In this document: positions 1 through 7,803 of the stretch, one piece after another
Layout: each line of letters starts with the position of its first letter
How positions within the stretch are numbered: the first letter of the stretch is position 1
DNA from: Gaiellasilicea sp963730405
GTDB taxonomy: Bacteria; Actinomycetota; Thermoleophilia; Gaiellales; Gaiellaceae
Length of the DNA stretch: 44,816 bases
Direction: 5' to 3'
NCBI GenBank assembly: GCA_963730405.1
Contig: CAVSRW010000010.1
Location: 1 to 44,816 of the forward strand
The notes under the pieces: generated by a model
The model's input: the letters and a program-made list of their open reading frames with translations, nothing else
Told to the model about the DNA's origin: nothing
Database searches by the model: none
Program-made: the position numbers and the translations under genes

Positions 1-72
1 TTCCCGTTCCCGCTGGCGCTGGCGGTCACCGCGACCTTGCTCACAGCACGAGAGAGTACGTCGCCGCGATGA
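1..72 (+). CDS. possible C-terminus of a gene entering from the left edge
   Basis: Frame 1 is open from the first base to a TGA at 70-72 and encodes a short hydrophobic stretch (Leu/Ala/Val/Thr-rich) followed by a polar tail, as expected for the last membrane segment of an integral membrane protein. Nothing more can be said because the rest lies outside the window. It could also be non-coding. Confidence 0.3.
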   Translation, partial: FPFPLALAVTATLLTARESTSPR

Positions 73-120
73 GTCTCGGTTCGCCGCCGCGTCCAACCTT
101 CGACAACGAGAGGAGACGGC

Positions 121-729
121 ATGGGCAAGGTGATCGCAGGCATCACGGTTTCGCTGGACGGGTTCGTCACGGGGCCGAACGACCGGCTCGGCGCCGGCCT
201 CGGGGACGGGGGCGAGCGGCTGCACTACTGGGTCTTCGGCGGCCCCTGGACCTACGAGGGCGGCTCGAGCGGCGAGCACGCCGAGCCGGATCAGACATTC
301 CTCGGCGACTTCTTCGGCAACAGCGGCGCGTGGATCGTCGGCCGCACGATGCACGACGTCGTGGACGGCTGGGGCGACGACCCCGGCTTCGGCACCACGG
401 TCATCGTCGTCACTCACCGGCCGACGGAGACCGTGGTCAAGGGCGACACGACGTTCGAGTTCGCCACGGGCGGGATCGAGGCCGCGCTGGAGCGTGCCCG
501 TGCGATTGCCGGCGAGCGGGACGTCGTCGTCATGGGCGGCGCCGACGTCCTGCGCCAGTACCTGAACGCAGGCGTCGTGGACGAGCTGACGATCACGGTC
601 GCGCCGGTGATCCTCGGCGAGGGCAAGCCGCTGTTCGACGGCTCCCAGCGCACAGACCTCGTCTTCGAGCGCTTCGCCGTCGTCGAGTCACCGTACGCCA
701 CGCATCTGCGCTACGAGGTGCGTGTGTAG
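121..729 (+). CDS. dihydrofolate reductase / RibD C-terminal-like reductase
   Basis: A 202-aa protein of the RibD C-terminal/DHFR-like superfamily (YwjB/YyaP type). The N-terminus MGKVIAGITVSLDGFVTGP is the typical opening strand and SLDG motif; residues 135-160 hold the V-MGGADVLRQYL segment that corresponds to the NADPH-binding Gly-Gly loop, and the C-terminus has the usual beta-rich end. These stand-alone proteins are predicted NAD(P)H-dependent reductases of mostly unknown substrate; it is not the housekeeping FolA by sequence character. A strong ribosome-binding site (GAGAGGAGA, 108-116) precedes the ATG. The stop lies just before the ppdK ATG at 743, so the two may be co-transcribed, but no functional link is evident. 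Confidence 0.85.
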   Translation: MGKVIAGITVSLDGFVTGPNDRLGAGLGDGGERLHYWVFGGPWTYEGGSSGEHAEPDQTFLGDFFGNSGAWIVGRTMHDVVDGWGDDPGFGTTVIVVTHRPTETVVKGDTTFEFATGGIEAALERARAIAGERDVVVMGGADVLRQYLNAGVVDELTITVAPVILGEGKPLFDGSQRTDLVFERFAVVESPYATHLRYEVRV

Positions 730-742
730 ATTCCGGGCGCTC

Positions 743-3340
743 ATGCGCTACGTCTACGACTTCGACGAGGACTCCGGCGGCGGGAGGGAGCTTCTCGGGG
801 GCAAGGGGATCGGTCTCGCCGAGATGACGGCGCTTGCCGTTCCGGTTCCGGCCGGCTTCACGATCACCACCGACGCCTGCCGCGCCTACATGGCCGCCGG
901 CGGCGAGTTTCCGGACGGGCTCGAGGACGAGATCGCAAGGCACATCGCCTCGCTGGAGGGGAAGGCCGGCAAGCGCTTCGGCGACCCGGACGACCCGCTG
1001 CTCGTCTCGGTGCGCTCAGGGGCGGCCGTCTCGATGCCCGGGATGATGGACACGATCCTCAACCTCGGGCTGAACGACGAGGCCGTCGCCGGGCTCGCGA
1101 AGACGACGGGGAACGAGCGCTTCGCCCGTGACTCGTACCGGCGGCTGATCCAGATGTACGGCGAGGTCGTGGACGGAGTCGAGGGACACCGTTTCGAGCA
1201 GGCGCTGACCGACCTCAAGGCGGCGCGCGGGGCGAAGCAGGACGTCGAGCTCTCCGCCGACGACCTGGGCAAGCTGATCGAGACGTTCAAGCAGATCTAC
1301 GCCGCGGAGACCGGGTCGCCGTTCCCGCAGGACGCGCGCACCCAGCTCGAGAAGGCCGTGCGGGCGGTGTTCGACTCGTGGGAGTCGCCGCGGGCGCAGG
1401 TCTACCGGCGCACCTACGAGATCCCCGACGACCTCGGCACCGCCGTCAACGTCGTCCAGATGGTCTTCGGCAACAAGGGCGACGGCTCGGGGACGGGCGT
1501 CTGCTTCACGCGCGACCCGTCGACAGGCGAGAGCGGGCTCTACGGCGAGTTCCTCCAGAACGCGCAGGGCGAGGACGTCGTCGCCGGGATCCGGACGCCC
1601 GAGCCGATCGTGCGCATGCAGGAGCTCCTGCCGGACGCGTACGCCCAGTTGCTCGAGACGATCGGCCGGCTCGAGGCGCACTACCGCGACATGCAGGACA
1701 TCGAGTTCACGGTCGAGGAGGGGACGCTCTTCCTGCTCCAGACGCGCACGGCGAAGCGCACCGCGGCCGCGGCGCTGCGGGCGGCGGTCGAGATGGTCGA
1801 GGAGGGGCTGATCTCGAAGGAGGAGGCGGTCGCGCGGATCGACCCCGCCCAGCTCGACCAGCTCCTGCACCCGATGATCGATCCCTCGGCGGAGGTGACG
1901 GTCGTTGCGAAGGGGCTGAACGCGTCGCCCGGCGCCGCCTCGGGCGCGATCGTCTTCGACGCGGACAGCGCGGAGGAGCGCGGGAAGGCGGGGGAGAGCG
2001 TCATCCTCGTCCGCTGGGAGACGACGCCGGACGACTTCCACGGGATGGTGCAGGCGGCGGGGATCCTGACCGCCCACGGCGGGCTCACCTCGCACGCGGC
2101 GGTCGTCGCCCGCGGGATGGGGACGCCCTGTGTGACCGGCTGCGAGGCGCTGCACGTCGACATGCGCGCGAAGACTGCGCGGCTGCCCGGCCACGAGTTG
2201 AAAGAGGGCGACACGATCACGATCGACGGCGGCACCGGCGAGGTGATCGTCGGCGCCGTCCCGCTCGTGCCGCCGCAGATCAACGACGACTTCTCCGCGA
2301 TCCTTGTCTGGGCGGACGGGATCCGGCGGCTCAAGGTACGGACGAACGCCGACACACCGGAGGACTCGGCCAAGGCGCGCGAGTTCGGCGCCGAAGGAAT
2401 CGGCCTCTGCCGCACCGAGCACATGTTCGCGGACGCCGACCGGCTCGGGCTGATGCGCGAGATGATTCTCGCCGCCGACGAGGAGGGGCGCCGCTCCGCG
2501 CTCGAGCGGCTGCTGCCGATCCAGCAATCCGACTTCGAAGGGATCTTCGAGGCGATGGCGGGGCTGCCCGTGACGATCCGGCTGCTCGACTGGCCGCTGC
2601 ACGAGTTCCTGCCCTCGCTCGAGGAGGAGCAGGAGCCGAGGATGCGCGAGCGGATCCGCGCCCTGCAGGAGTCGAACCCGATGCTCGGCTGGCGCGCGTG
2701 CCGGCTCGGGCTCTTCTTCCCGGAGATCTACGAGATGCAGGTGCGCGCGATCGTGCGCGCCGCGATCGCCGTGCGGGAGCGAGGAGGGGAGACGCCGCTC
2801 GTCGAGATCATGCACCCGCTCGTCGGCTTCGGCGAGGAGCTGCGGCGCCTGCGCGAGCTGACCGTGCGCGTCGCCGGCGAGGAGGGCGAGCTCGACTACC
2901 TCGTCGGGACGATGATCGAGCTCCCGCGCGCCTGCGTCCGAGCGGATGAGATCGCCGAGCACGCTGACTTCTTCTCGTTCGGCACGAACGACCTGACGCA
3001 GACGGCGCTCGGCCTCTCACGCGACGACGCGGGCCGCTTCCTCTCGCACTACCTCGAGACGGGTGTGCTCGAGCGCGACCCGTTCGAGACGATCGACCAG
3101 GACGGCGTCGGCGAGCTGATGGAGATCGCGGTCGAGCGTGGACGCAGCGCCCGCCCGGAGATCAAGCTCGGGATCTGCGGCGAGCACGGCGGCGAGGCGA
3201 AGTCGGTCGCCTTCTGCCACCGGCTCGGGCTCGACTACGTGAGCTGCAGCCCGTACCGCGTCCCGCTCGCGCGGCTCGCCGCCGCCCAGGCCGCGTTGGC
3301 CGAGCAGGGCACCGTGGTCGCGGTCGCGATCGGCGGCTGA
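743..3340 (+). CDS. ppdK: pyruvate, phosphate dikinase
   Basis: An 865-aa protein of normal PPDK length. It interconverts pyruvate + ATP + Pi and PEP + AMP + PPi in the cytosol. Domains in order: N-terminal ATP-grasp region (about 1-335) starting with YVYDFDED and the GGKGIGLAEM loop; central phosphohistidine domain (about 380-505) with the swivelling His in GGLTSHAAVVARGMG (His451); C-terminal PEP/pyruvate TIM barrel (about 515-865) with the R-TEHMF motif, SFGTNDLTQ and the catalytic Cys of GICGEHGGE. The open frame extends to a GTG at 722, inside the previous gene, but the family N-terminus matches the ATG at 743. The 3' 324 bp are also read, without a stop, by the rhomboid gene on the other strand. 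Confidence 0.96.
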   Translation: MRYVYDFDEDSGGGRELLGGKGIGLAEMTALAVPVPAGFTITTDACRAYMAAGGEFPDGLEDEIARHIASLEGKAGKRFGDPDDPLLVSVRSGAAVSMPGMMDTILNLGLNDEAVAGLAKTTGNERFARDSYRRLIQMYGEVVDGVEGHRFEQALTDLKAARGAKQDVELSADDLGKLIETFKQIYAAETGSPFPQDARTQLEKAVRAVFDSWESPRAQVYRRTYEIPDDLGTAVNVVQMVFGNKGDGSGTGVCFTRDPSTGESGLYGEFLQNAQGEDVVAGIRTPEPIVRMQELLPDAYAQLLETIGRLEAHYRDMQDIEFTVEEGTLFLLQTRTAKRTAAAALRAAVEMVEEGLISKEEAVARIDPAQLDQLLHPMIDPSAEVTVVAKGLNASPGAASGAIVFDADSAEERGKAGESVILVRWETTPDDFHGMVQAAGILTAHGGLTSHAAVVARGMGTPCVTGCEALHVDMRAKTARLPGHELKEGDTITIDGGTGEVIVGAVPLVPPQINDDFSAILVWADGIRRLKVRTNADTPEDSAKAREFGAEGIGLCRTEHMFADADRLGLMREMILAADEEGRRSALERLLPIQQSDFEGIFEAMAGLPVTIRLLDWPLHEFLPSLEEEQEPRMRERIRALQESNPMLGWRACRLGLFFPEIYEMQVRAIVRAAIAVRERGGETPLVEIMHPLVGFGEELRRLRELTVRVAGEEGELDYLVGTMIELPRACVRADEIAEHADFFSFGTNDLTQTALGLSRDDAGRFLSHYLETGVLERDPFETIDQDGVGELMEIAVERGRSARPEIKLGICGEHGGEAKSVAFCHRLGLDYVSCSPYRVPLARLAAAQAALAEQGTVVAVAIGG

Positions 3341-4225
3341 CGTACCGCCGCGCCCTACGACGTAGCCGCGGACCTTCCAGTACGCGACCGCGAGGCTGAG
3401 CAGCCCGACGGCGGCGATGCTGGCGATCGAGAGGGCGTCCATGCGGCCGTAGACGGCGCTGCGCCTGCCGAACTGGGAGAAGGCGAGGATGCAGAGCGCG
3501 CCGCCGGCGAGGCCGCCGAGGTGACCCCCGATCGAGATCCCTGGGACCGCGAAGGTGAAGGCGATGTTGACGATCAGCAGCGTGAGCGCACTGCCCCCGA
3601 GCACGTAGGTGCCCTGCCGTTCGAGCACGATCGCCGCGCCGAGGATCCCGAAGATCGCGCCCGAAGCTCCGACGGTGACCGCACCAGGACTGACGACCAG
3701 CGCCCCGGCAGAGCCGGCGAGTCCGGAGACGAGATAGAGCAGGAGGTACCGCAGCGGCCCGAGCCAGTCCTCGAGCGGGCGGCCGATCCACCAGAGCGCG
3801 AGCATGTTCATCGCGAGGTGGATCGGCCCGTAGTGGAGGAAGGCGGCCGTGAGCAGCCGGTACCACTCGCCCTCGGCGAGGCCGACGACCTGGCCGCTCG
3901 AGTCGATCCTCTGGATGAAGAGGGCACCGTGCTCGTAGATCCAGCCGTCGTTCGCGTTGACCGGCGCGCCGCCGGCAAGCTGGAGCAGGTAGATCCCGAC
4001 GTTGATCGCGATCAGCGTCTTCGTCACGATTCCGGTCCTGCTGCCGCGCCGCTGGACGTTCTGCACGACCCGTCGCGTGCCCTGCGCCTGGCCGGAGTGG
4101 TCGGGGCACCGGATCCCGACGGGGAGGAACGTCATGCAGTCCGGGCAGATGCCGCGGCCGCACTCGGAGCACGAGACGCCTGTTTCCCGGTCCGGGTGCC
4201 GGTAACACCTGAGCGTCTCCGCCAT
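3017..4225 (-). CDS. rhomboid family intramembrane serine protease with N-terminal B-box-type zinc finger
   Basis: The recognisable part is a polytopic membrane protein. Residues 1-45 hold a B-box-like zinc-binding module (Cys7, His10, Cys19, Cys22, Cys27, Cys30, Cys40, His43). The rhomboid core follows with about six membrane segments, the nucleophile Ser188 in GASGAIFG and the catalytic His235 in GGHLGG. Such proteins cleave transmembrane substrates in the lipid bilayer. The start is the ATG at 4225, because homology begins there and a -10-like TACGCT ends 7 nt upstream. Oddity: after the expected C-terminus (YWKVRG) the frame stays open for about 115 codons, of which 107 are antisense to ppdK and look like non-protein. 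The true end is probably near 3370, where a TAG lies one base out of frame. This could be a one-base sequencing error. Confidence 0.85.
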   Translation of the reverse strand: MAETLRCYRHPDRETGVSCSECGRGICPDCMTFLPVGIRCPDHSGQAQGTRRVVQNVQRRGSRTGIVTKTLIAINVGIYLLQLAGGAPVNANDGWIYEHGALFIQRIDSSGQVVGLAEGEWYRLLTAAFLHYGPIHLAMNMLALWWIGRPLEDWLGPLRYLLLYLVSGLAGSAGALVVSPGAVTVGASGAIFGILGAAIVLERQGTYVLGGSALTLLIVNIAFTFAVPGISIGGHLGGLAGGALCILAFSQFGRRSAVYGRMDALSIASIAAVGLLSLAVAYWKVRGYVVGRGGTSAADRDRDHGALLGQRGLGGGEPRERDAVRAAAHVVEPEPVAEGDRLRLAAVLAADPELDLRAGAASTLDRDLHQLADAVLVDRLERVALEHTRLEVVREEAARVVA

Positions 4226-4231
4226 CGCGAC

Positions 4232-4238
4232 TAGCGTA
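4232..4238. promoter_or_regulatory. shared symmetric -10 element (TAGCGTA) of the divergent rhomboid and comB genes
   Basis: The 18-bp gap between the two divergent starts contains TAGCGTA. Read on the plus strand TAGCGT ends 6 nt before the comB GTG; read on the minus strand TACGCT ends 7 nt before the rhomboid ATG. Both genes would then be transcribed as leaderless mRNAs from overlapping -10 hexamers. No clear -35 is visible. The position and symmetry are seen; promoter activity is inferred, and two other divergent pairs in the window have the same arrangement. Confidence 0.6.
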
Positions 4239-4243
4239 CCCAC

Positions 4244-4926
4244 GTGCGGATTCACGTCGCCTTCACTCCCGACGAGGCCGCGTCGGCCCCGACCGGGATC
4301 GTGGTCGACGTCGTCCGCGCCACCTCGACGATCGCGCAGGCGCTCTCGGCCGGCTATCACCGCGTTCTCTGCGTCCCGGAGATCGAGCAGGCTCGGTCGC
4401 TCCGTCGCGAGCTGCCCGACAGCATCGTCGGCGGCGAGCGCGACGCGGTCCGGATCGAGGGGTTCGACGTCGGCGCCTCGCCACGGGAGTTCCTCGAGCC
4501 GCAGGCGGAGACTCTCATCCTGTCGACCACGAACGGGACGCGGACGATCGTGACCGCGGCCGAGCGCTGCGAGGAGGTGCTCGTCGGCAGCCTGCTCAAC
4601 CTCGACGCCGTCGTGCGAGCCGCGAGCGAGCGCGGGGAGGACGTGGCGGTCATCTGCGCCGGCTACAAGGGCGCGTTCGCCTTCGACGACGCCTACTGCG
4701 CGGGGCGATTCGTCCAGGCCCTCGCCGGCGACCGCTCCGACGCGGCCGATCGCGGCCGGACTGATCGCGGACGCGTACCCGAAGCCCGCTCGACGGCCTC
4801 AACGCGCGCACGTACGGGCCGCCCGGGCTCGAGGAGGACATAGCGTTCTGCGCGCGGGAGAGCGTCCTCGACGTCGTGCCGCGCTTCGCGGGCATGCGCG
4901 GCCCGGCCGCCGAGATCGTGCGCTAG
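4244..4926 (+). CDS. comB: 2-phosphosulfolactate phosphatase-like ComB (two frameshifts)
   Basis: The first 165 codons encode a ComB-family protein: VVDVVRATSTI near the N-terminus, the LSTTNGTRTI motif around residues 92-101 and CAGYKGAFAFDD near 145. The family hydrolyses 2-phosphosulfolactate to sulfolactate (coenzyme M route in archaea; role in bacteria less clear). The reading frame then breaks twice. Removing one C near 4746-4747 restores IAAGLIADAYPKP, and removing one C from the CCC at 4785-4787 restores LDGLNARTYGPPGLEED through to IVR and a TAG at 4924-4926, giving a normal-sized protein of 226 aa. Without these corrections the frame ends at 4843 with an Arg-rich tail. Two extra bases in C runs 40 bp apart suggest sequencing error more than decay. 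The stop overlaps the stop of the convergent glycosyltransferase at the CTAG of 4923-4926. Confidence 0.8.
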
Positions 4927-6042
4927 CGGTTCACGATCGCAACCACCTGCTCGACGGCGAACTCCGGCCCCGGTAGAGCGGCGAACTCCTGCTGGAGCCG
5001 CTCGGCGACCGCCCGGTAGCCGGGCTCGCTCAGCACCGCTGAGGTCGCCTCGCGCACCGAGGCCGGTGTCGCCGCGACCGGGTCGAGCACGCGCGCGAGG
5101 CCGAGCTCCTCGACAGCGGGAGGCGTTGAGCGGCTGGTCGGCACCCATCGGGATCAGCACCTGCGGCAGCCCGTGCGCGAGCGCGCCGAGCACGCTGCCC
5201 GACCCGGCCTGCGAGACGACGGCGCTGCACCGCGGCAGGATCTCCGCCTGCGGCAGAAACCGCTCGACGCGAACGTGCGGCGGCAGCGGCCCGAACTCGG
5301 CGGGATCGATCTCGGCCCCGACCGTCGCGACGACGTCGACTCCTAGCTCGGCCAACCCGGCGAGCACGCGCTCGAAGAGGTCGCCCGACTCGAGGTTGAA
5401 GACCGTCCCGAGCGTGAAGTAGACGGTCGGTGGGCCGTCGTGCCGCGCCGGGCTGCCCACGAACGGGCGGTACGTCCGCGCGGTCGGCGGCAACGGCGAT
5501 GCCGGGTCGCGGTAGCTCGGCGGCAGAGGGGCGAGCACGAGGTGGCGTGAGAGCATCGCGAGCTCGGGGTCGGGCGGCAGACCGTGCTCGGCCCGCACGC
5601 TGTCCAGCGTTTCCGCAAGGAGCTCCGGCGTCGCGAAGGTGGCGGCGGCGAGAACGACCACGCTCGCGAAGGGGACCCCGCGCTGCTCGGCGGCGACCAG
5701 TGCGCCGAAGTCGGACTCGGGGCAGACGAGCACGTCGGGTTGCCACTCGCCGCAAAGGGCCGCGACGCGCGGCGCTCGCTTCCGCGCGAGGAAGCCGGCG
5801 AAGCCGTCGCGGAATTCCCGCGCCTCGCGCTCCGGATCGAGCGCCTGCAGCGGGAGCCGCTTCGGCGGCTTCCCCCCGTCCTCCGCCGCGAAGCCCTCGA
5901 AGCCGAGCGCCTCGACCACAGGCAGCACCGACGGCCGCCCCGCGAACGCGACGGCGTGGCCGGCCGTCCGGGCGGCCACCGCGAGCGGCAGCAGCGGCTC
6001 GAGATGGCCGCGTCCGCCGGTGAAGGCGAACAGGATCCGCAC
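4923..6042 (-). CDS. UGT/MGT-type glycosyltransferase (GT1 family, GT-B fold), one frameshift
   Basis: The N-terminal domain opens with MRILFAFTGGRGHLEPLLPL, the classic start of macrolide/UDP-glucuronosyl-type transferases. The C-terminal donor-binding domain shows VVSQAGSGSVLGALAHGLPQ and IPMGADQPLNA. Such enzymes move a nucleotide-sugar residue to a small lipophilic acceptor in the cytosol; the acceptor here is unknown. At about 5114 the frame breaks: an extra base (one C too many in a CCC on the coding strand) throws translation into an Arg-rich tail that would run to 4693. Correcting it joins directly to VEELGLARVLDPVAATPASV and ends with AIVNR at 4923, a protein of about 372 aa. The error lies close to the two frameshifts in the neighbouring comB, pointing to one error-prone stretch. 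Confidence 0.82.
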
Positions 6043-6102
6043 GCGCCGACTCTACGCCGTGGCCGGCGCCAGGAAAGAGGGAGCAGGAGGCAGCGAGAGG
6101 GA

Positions 6103-6162
6103 GCGAAGCGACCCTTCAGGGGTCTTCGCGCGGTCGAAATCCGCTCCTCGCGGATTTCGACC
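6103..6162. repeat. two adjacent hairpins in the divergent glycosyltransferase-imuB intergenic region
   Basis: Hairpin 1 (6103-6129) pairs GCGAA with TTCGC and GACCC with GGGTC around a 5-nt loop. Hairpin 2 (6132-6162) is a perfect 13-bp stem (GGTCGAAATCCGC and its complement) around TCCTC. They sit upstream of both divergent genes, so they are not ordinary terminators. They may be REP-like elements or operators; no second copy was noticed in the window. Confidence 0.6.
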
Positions 6163-6181
6163 CTGCGCAAACCAAACCAGT

Positions 6182-6219
6182 TTGACAGGAACACCTGTTC
6201 GGGTATAGAACATATGTTC
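6182..6219 (+). promoter_or_regulatory. imuB promoter with two tandem LexA boxes (SOS regulation)
   Basis: Two 12-bp boxes fit the GAAC-N4-GTTC LexA consensus known from Gram-positive bacteria: GAACACCTGTTC at 6189-6200 and the perfect palindrome GAACATATGTTC at 6208-6219, with centres 19 bp apart, about two helical turns. A canonical -35 (TTGACA, 6182-6187) and a -10-like TATAGA (6204-6209, 16-bp spacer) overlap them, so LexA bound here would block RNA polymerase. Transcription would start within a few bases of the GTG at 6222, leaving essentially no leader. LexA control is inferred from the sites and from the known SOS regulation of imuB-type genes. Confidence 0.88.
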
Positions 6220-6221
6220 CC

Positions 6222-7406
6222 GTGATCGCCTGTCTCCTGATTCCCGGCTTCGAGTTGCGCGCGGCGCTGCGGGACAAGCCGCGGCTGGCGCTCGTCCCGG
6301 CCGCGCTCTCGCCGCTGCCCGGGACCGAGCAGCTGGTCGGTCCGGTCACCGCCGCCGCTGAGCTCGCGGGCGTGCAGCCTGGGATGCGGCTGGGAGAGGC
6401 GCTCGCGATGTGCCCGCAGCTCGTCCTCGTCGAGCAGGATCCGGCGGCGGTCGAGCGCGAGTGGGAGGGGGTGCTGCGGCGGCTCGAGGACTCGGGCTTC
6501 GCCGTCGACCCCGAGGAGCCGGGACGCGTCTACTTCGAGACGAACGGCGTCGAACGGCTCTACGGAGGACTGGAGGCGGCGCTCCAGCGGGCGCTCGCCT
6601 CCGTCGGAGCTGCCTGGGATCCACGCGCGGGCGCTGCGCAGCGCCGGTTCGCCGCCCTCGCGGCGGCGAGCGTCGCGCGTCCCGGGCAGGCACTCGTCGT
6701 GTCGGCCGGCAAGGAGGAGGGCTTTCTGGCACCGCTGCCGCTCTCGCTCCTGCCGCTCCCGGCCGACCGCTACGCGGAGCTGGAGGGGCTGGGAGTGCGC
6801 CGCTTGGGGGAGCTGGCCGCCCTGCCCGGGGGAGCGGTCGCGGAACGGCTCGGCCGGGAAGGCCGGCAGGCGTGGAGGCTCGCGCGCGGCGGTGCGAGCG
6901 GCCGCGTGCGTGGTCGGCGGCCGGCGGCGGAGCTCGTGGAAGCGCTCGAGTTCCCGGAGGCTGTCGGGAACGAGCTGACGCTCCGCCGTGCCTTCGGCTC
7001 GCTTCTCGACCGGTTGCTCGCCCGGCCGGAGCGGGCGGGACGGCCGTTCCGCAAGGTCGCGCTCTCGGCCAGGGTCGTCGGCGGCGGCTCTTGGCGGCGC
7101 ACGGTGACGCTGCGCGAGCCGACAGCCGACCGGCCGCGTCTCCGGGCCGCACTCGGCCCCAAGCTGCTCGAGATCCCCGCACCGGTCCTCGAGCTGCGGC
7201 TGGAGGCGATCGAGCTCTCCGAGTCGGTCGGCCAGCAGCTCGAGCTCGTCAAGCCGGCAGGGGACGAGATGCATGCACGCCTGAGCGACGGGCTGCGCCA
7301 GGTGCGCGCCTCGACCGGCTCGGGCTCGGTCGTCGCCGTCGTGGAGGTCGCCCCGTGGTCGCGGATTCCCGAAGCGCGGGCGCTGTTCGTGCCGCGGGAC
7401 GAATAA
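6222..7406 (+). CDS. imuB: ImuB-type inactive Y-family DNA polymerase homologue
   Basis: A 394-aa protein of the Y-family polymerase/DinP fold. The first strand reads CLLIPGFELRAAL where active enzymes carry a metal-binding Asp, and the second catalytic motif (S-x-DE) is replaced by YFETNGVERLYGG, so it should lack polymerase activity, as is known for ImuB. Residues 180-230 keep the helix-hairpin-helix pattern (LEGLGVRRLGELAALPGGAVAERLG has the typical form). ImuB bridges the sliding clamp and DnaE2 in the damage-induced mutasome. The tandem LexA boxes directly upstream support SOS induction. No imuA-type gene lies next to it. The GTG start is chosen because it follows the promoter directly and begins the fold. 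Confidence 0.9.
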   Translation: MIACLLIPGFELRAALRDKPRLALVPAALSPLPGTEQLVGPVTAAAELAGVQPGMRLGEALAMCPQLVLVEQDPAAVEREWEGVLRRLEDSGFAVDPEEPGRVYFETNGVERLYGGLEAALQRALASVGAAWDPRAGAAQRRFAALAAASVARPGQALVVSAGKEEGFLAPLPLSLLPLPADRYAELEGLGVRRLGELAALPGGAVAERLGREGRQAWRLARGGASGRVRGRRPAAELVEALEFPEAVGNELTLRRAFGSLLDRLLARPERAGRPFRKVALSARVVGGGSWRRTVTLREPTADRPRLRAALGPKLLEIPAPVLELRLEAIELSESVGQQLELVKPAGDEMHARLSDGLRQVRASTGSGSVVAVVEVAPWSRIPEARALFVPRDE

Positions 7407-7413
7407 TCGTCCC
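7396..7413 (+). terminator. short hairpin over the imuB stop codon
   Basis: GGGACGA (7396-7402) and TCGTCCC (7407-7413) form a 7-bp stem with a 4-nt ATAA loop that contains the TAA stop of imuB. There is no T-tract, so it may end transcription weakly, protect the mRNA end, or be part of the adjacent repeat element. Confidence 0.35.
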
Positions 7414-7417
7414 TTCC

Positions 7418-7448
7418 GGACATGTCGGGACCAGGACCCCACATGTCC
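7418..7448. repeat. palindromic repeat element, copy A
   Basis: A 31-nt imperfect palindrome: 8-bp outer stem GGACATGT/ACATGTCC, then GGG/CCC and CC/GG pairs separated by single mismatches, centred on CCAGG. A second copy in inverted orientation lies at 7509-7539. The layout resembles paired REP elements (BIME-like). No transposase is visible. Confidence 0.65.
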
Positions 7449-7508
7449 GTTTCGTCCTTCCGCTTGCTGCTGAGCAACGCAAACGCCCGCACACGACATG
7501 TCCGCGCG

Positions 7509-7539
7509 GGACATGATGGGTCCTGGCCCCGACATGGCC
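7509..7539. repeat. palindromic repeat element, copy B (inverted relative to copy A)
   Basis: Starts GGACATGATGGG and ends CCCCGACATGGCC. It has the same stem plan as copy A with a few substitutions, and its reverse complement aligns with copy A over the full 31 nt. An extra half-site (GACATGTCC) sits at 7495-7503. The element overlaps the possible start codons of the DUF6504 gene. Confidence 0.6.
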
Positions 7540-7803
7540 GCTGCGGCCACGTCCTCCAGGAGCGCGGCAGGACGGATCAACGCGCCACGGCCGGCGCTCG
7601 TCGAGGCGAGCCCGGTCGGTGTGCCGGTCCGCGTCAATCGCGAGGGGGTCGCGCTCGTCCGCGAGGAGTGGCGCGTCGTCGACCGCTGGTGGACCGAGGA
7701 CCCGCTCGACCGCCGCTACTTCGATCTCGTGCTCGAGTCGGGCCGGAACGCGTGCGTCTTCCGCGACGAGGAAGCCGGCTGCTGGTTCAGCCAGCGGGCC
7801 TGA
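7534..7803 (+). CDS. DUF6504 family protein of the imuB-dnaE2 cassette
   Basis: A small protein (about 89 aa) whose conserved core is VEASPVGVPVRVNREGVA, REEWRVVDRWWTEDP and RRYFDLVLESG, ending RDEEAGCWFSQRA. This domain is commonly encoded next to imuB and dnaE2 in actinobacteria; its biochemical role is not known, and a part in the mutasome is inferred from location only. The start is uncertain: ATG 7498 and ATG 7534 are in frame, both inside or beside the palindromic repeat, and neither has a ribosome-binding site. The conserved part begins near codon 20. Its 3' end overlaps the convergent YjbR-like gene by 17 bp. Confidence 0.78.
   Translation: MAAAATSSRSAAGRINAPRPALVEASPVGVPVRVNREGVALVREEWRVVDRWWTEDPLDRRYFDLVLESGRNACVFRDEEAGCWFSQRA

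Noticed and set aside
1016..2962. Long open frame antisense to ppdK (648 codons)
   Set aside because: It mirrors the codon structure of ppdK, is Arg/Asp/Leu-rich, has no motif, and the sense strand is an unmistakable PPDK.
4740..5115. Programmed ribosomal frameshifting in comB and the glycosyltransferase
   Set aside because: No slippery heptamer or downstream stimulator; two shifts would be needed in 40 bp, and the same type of extra base occurs in unrelated genes.
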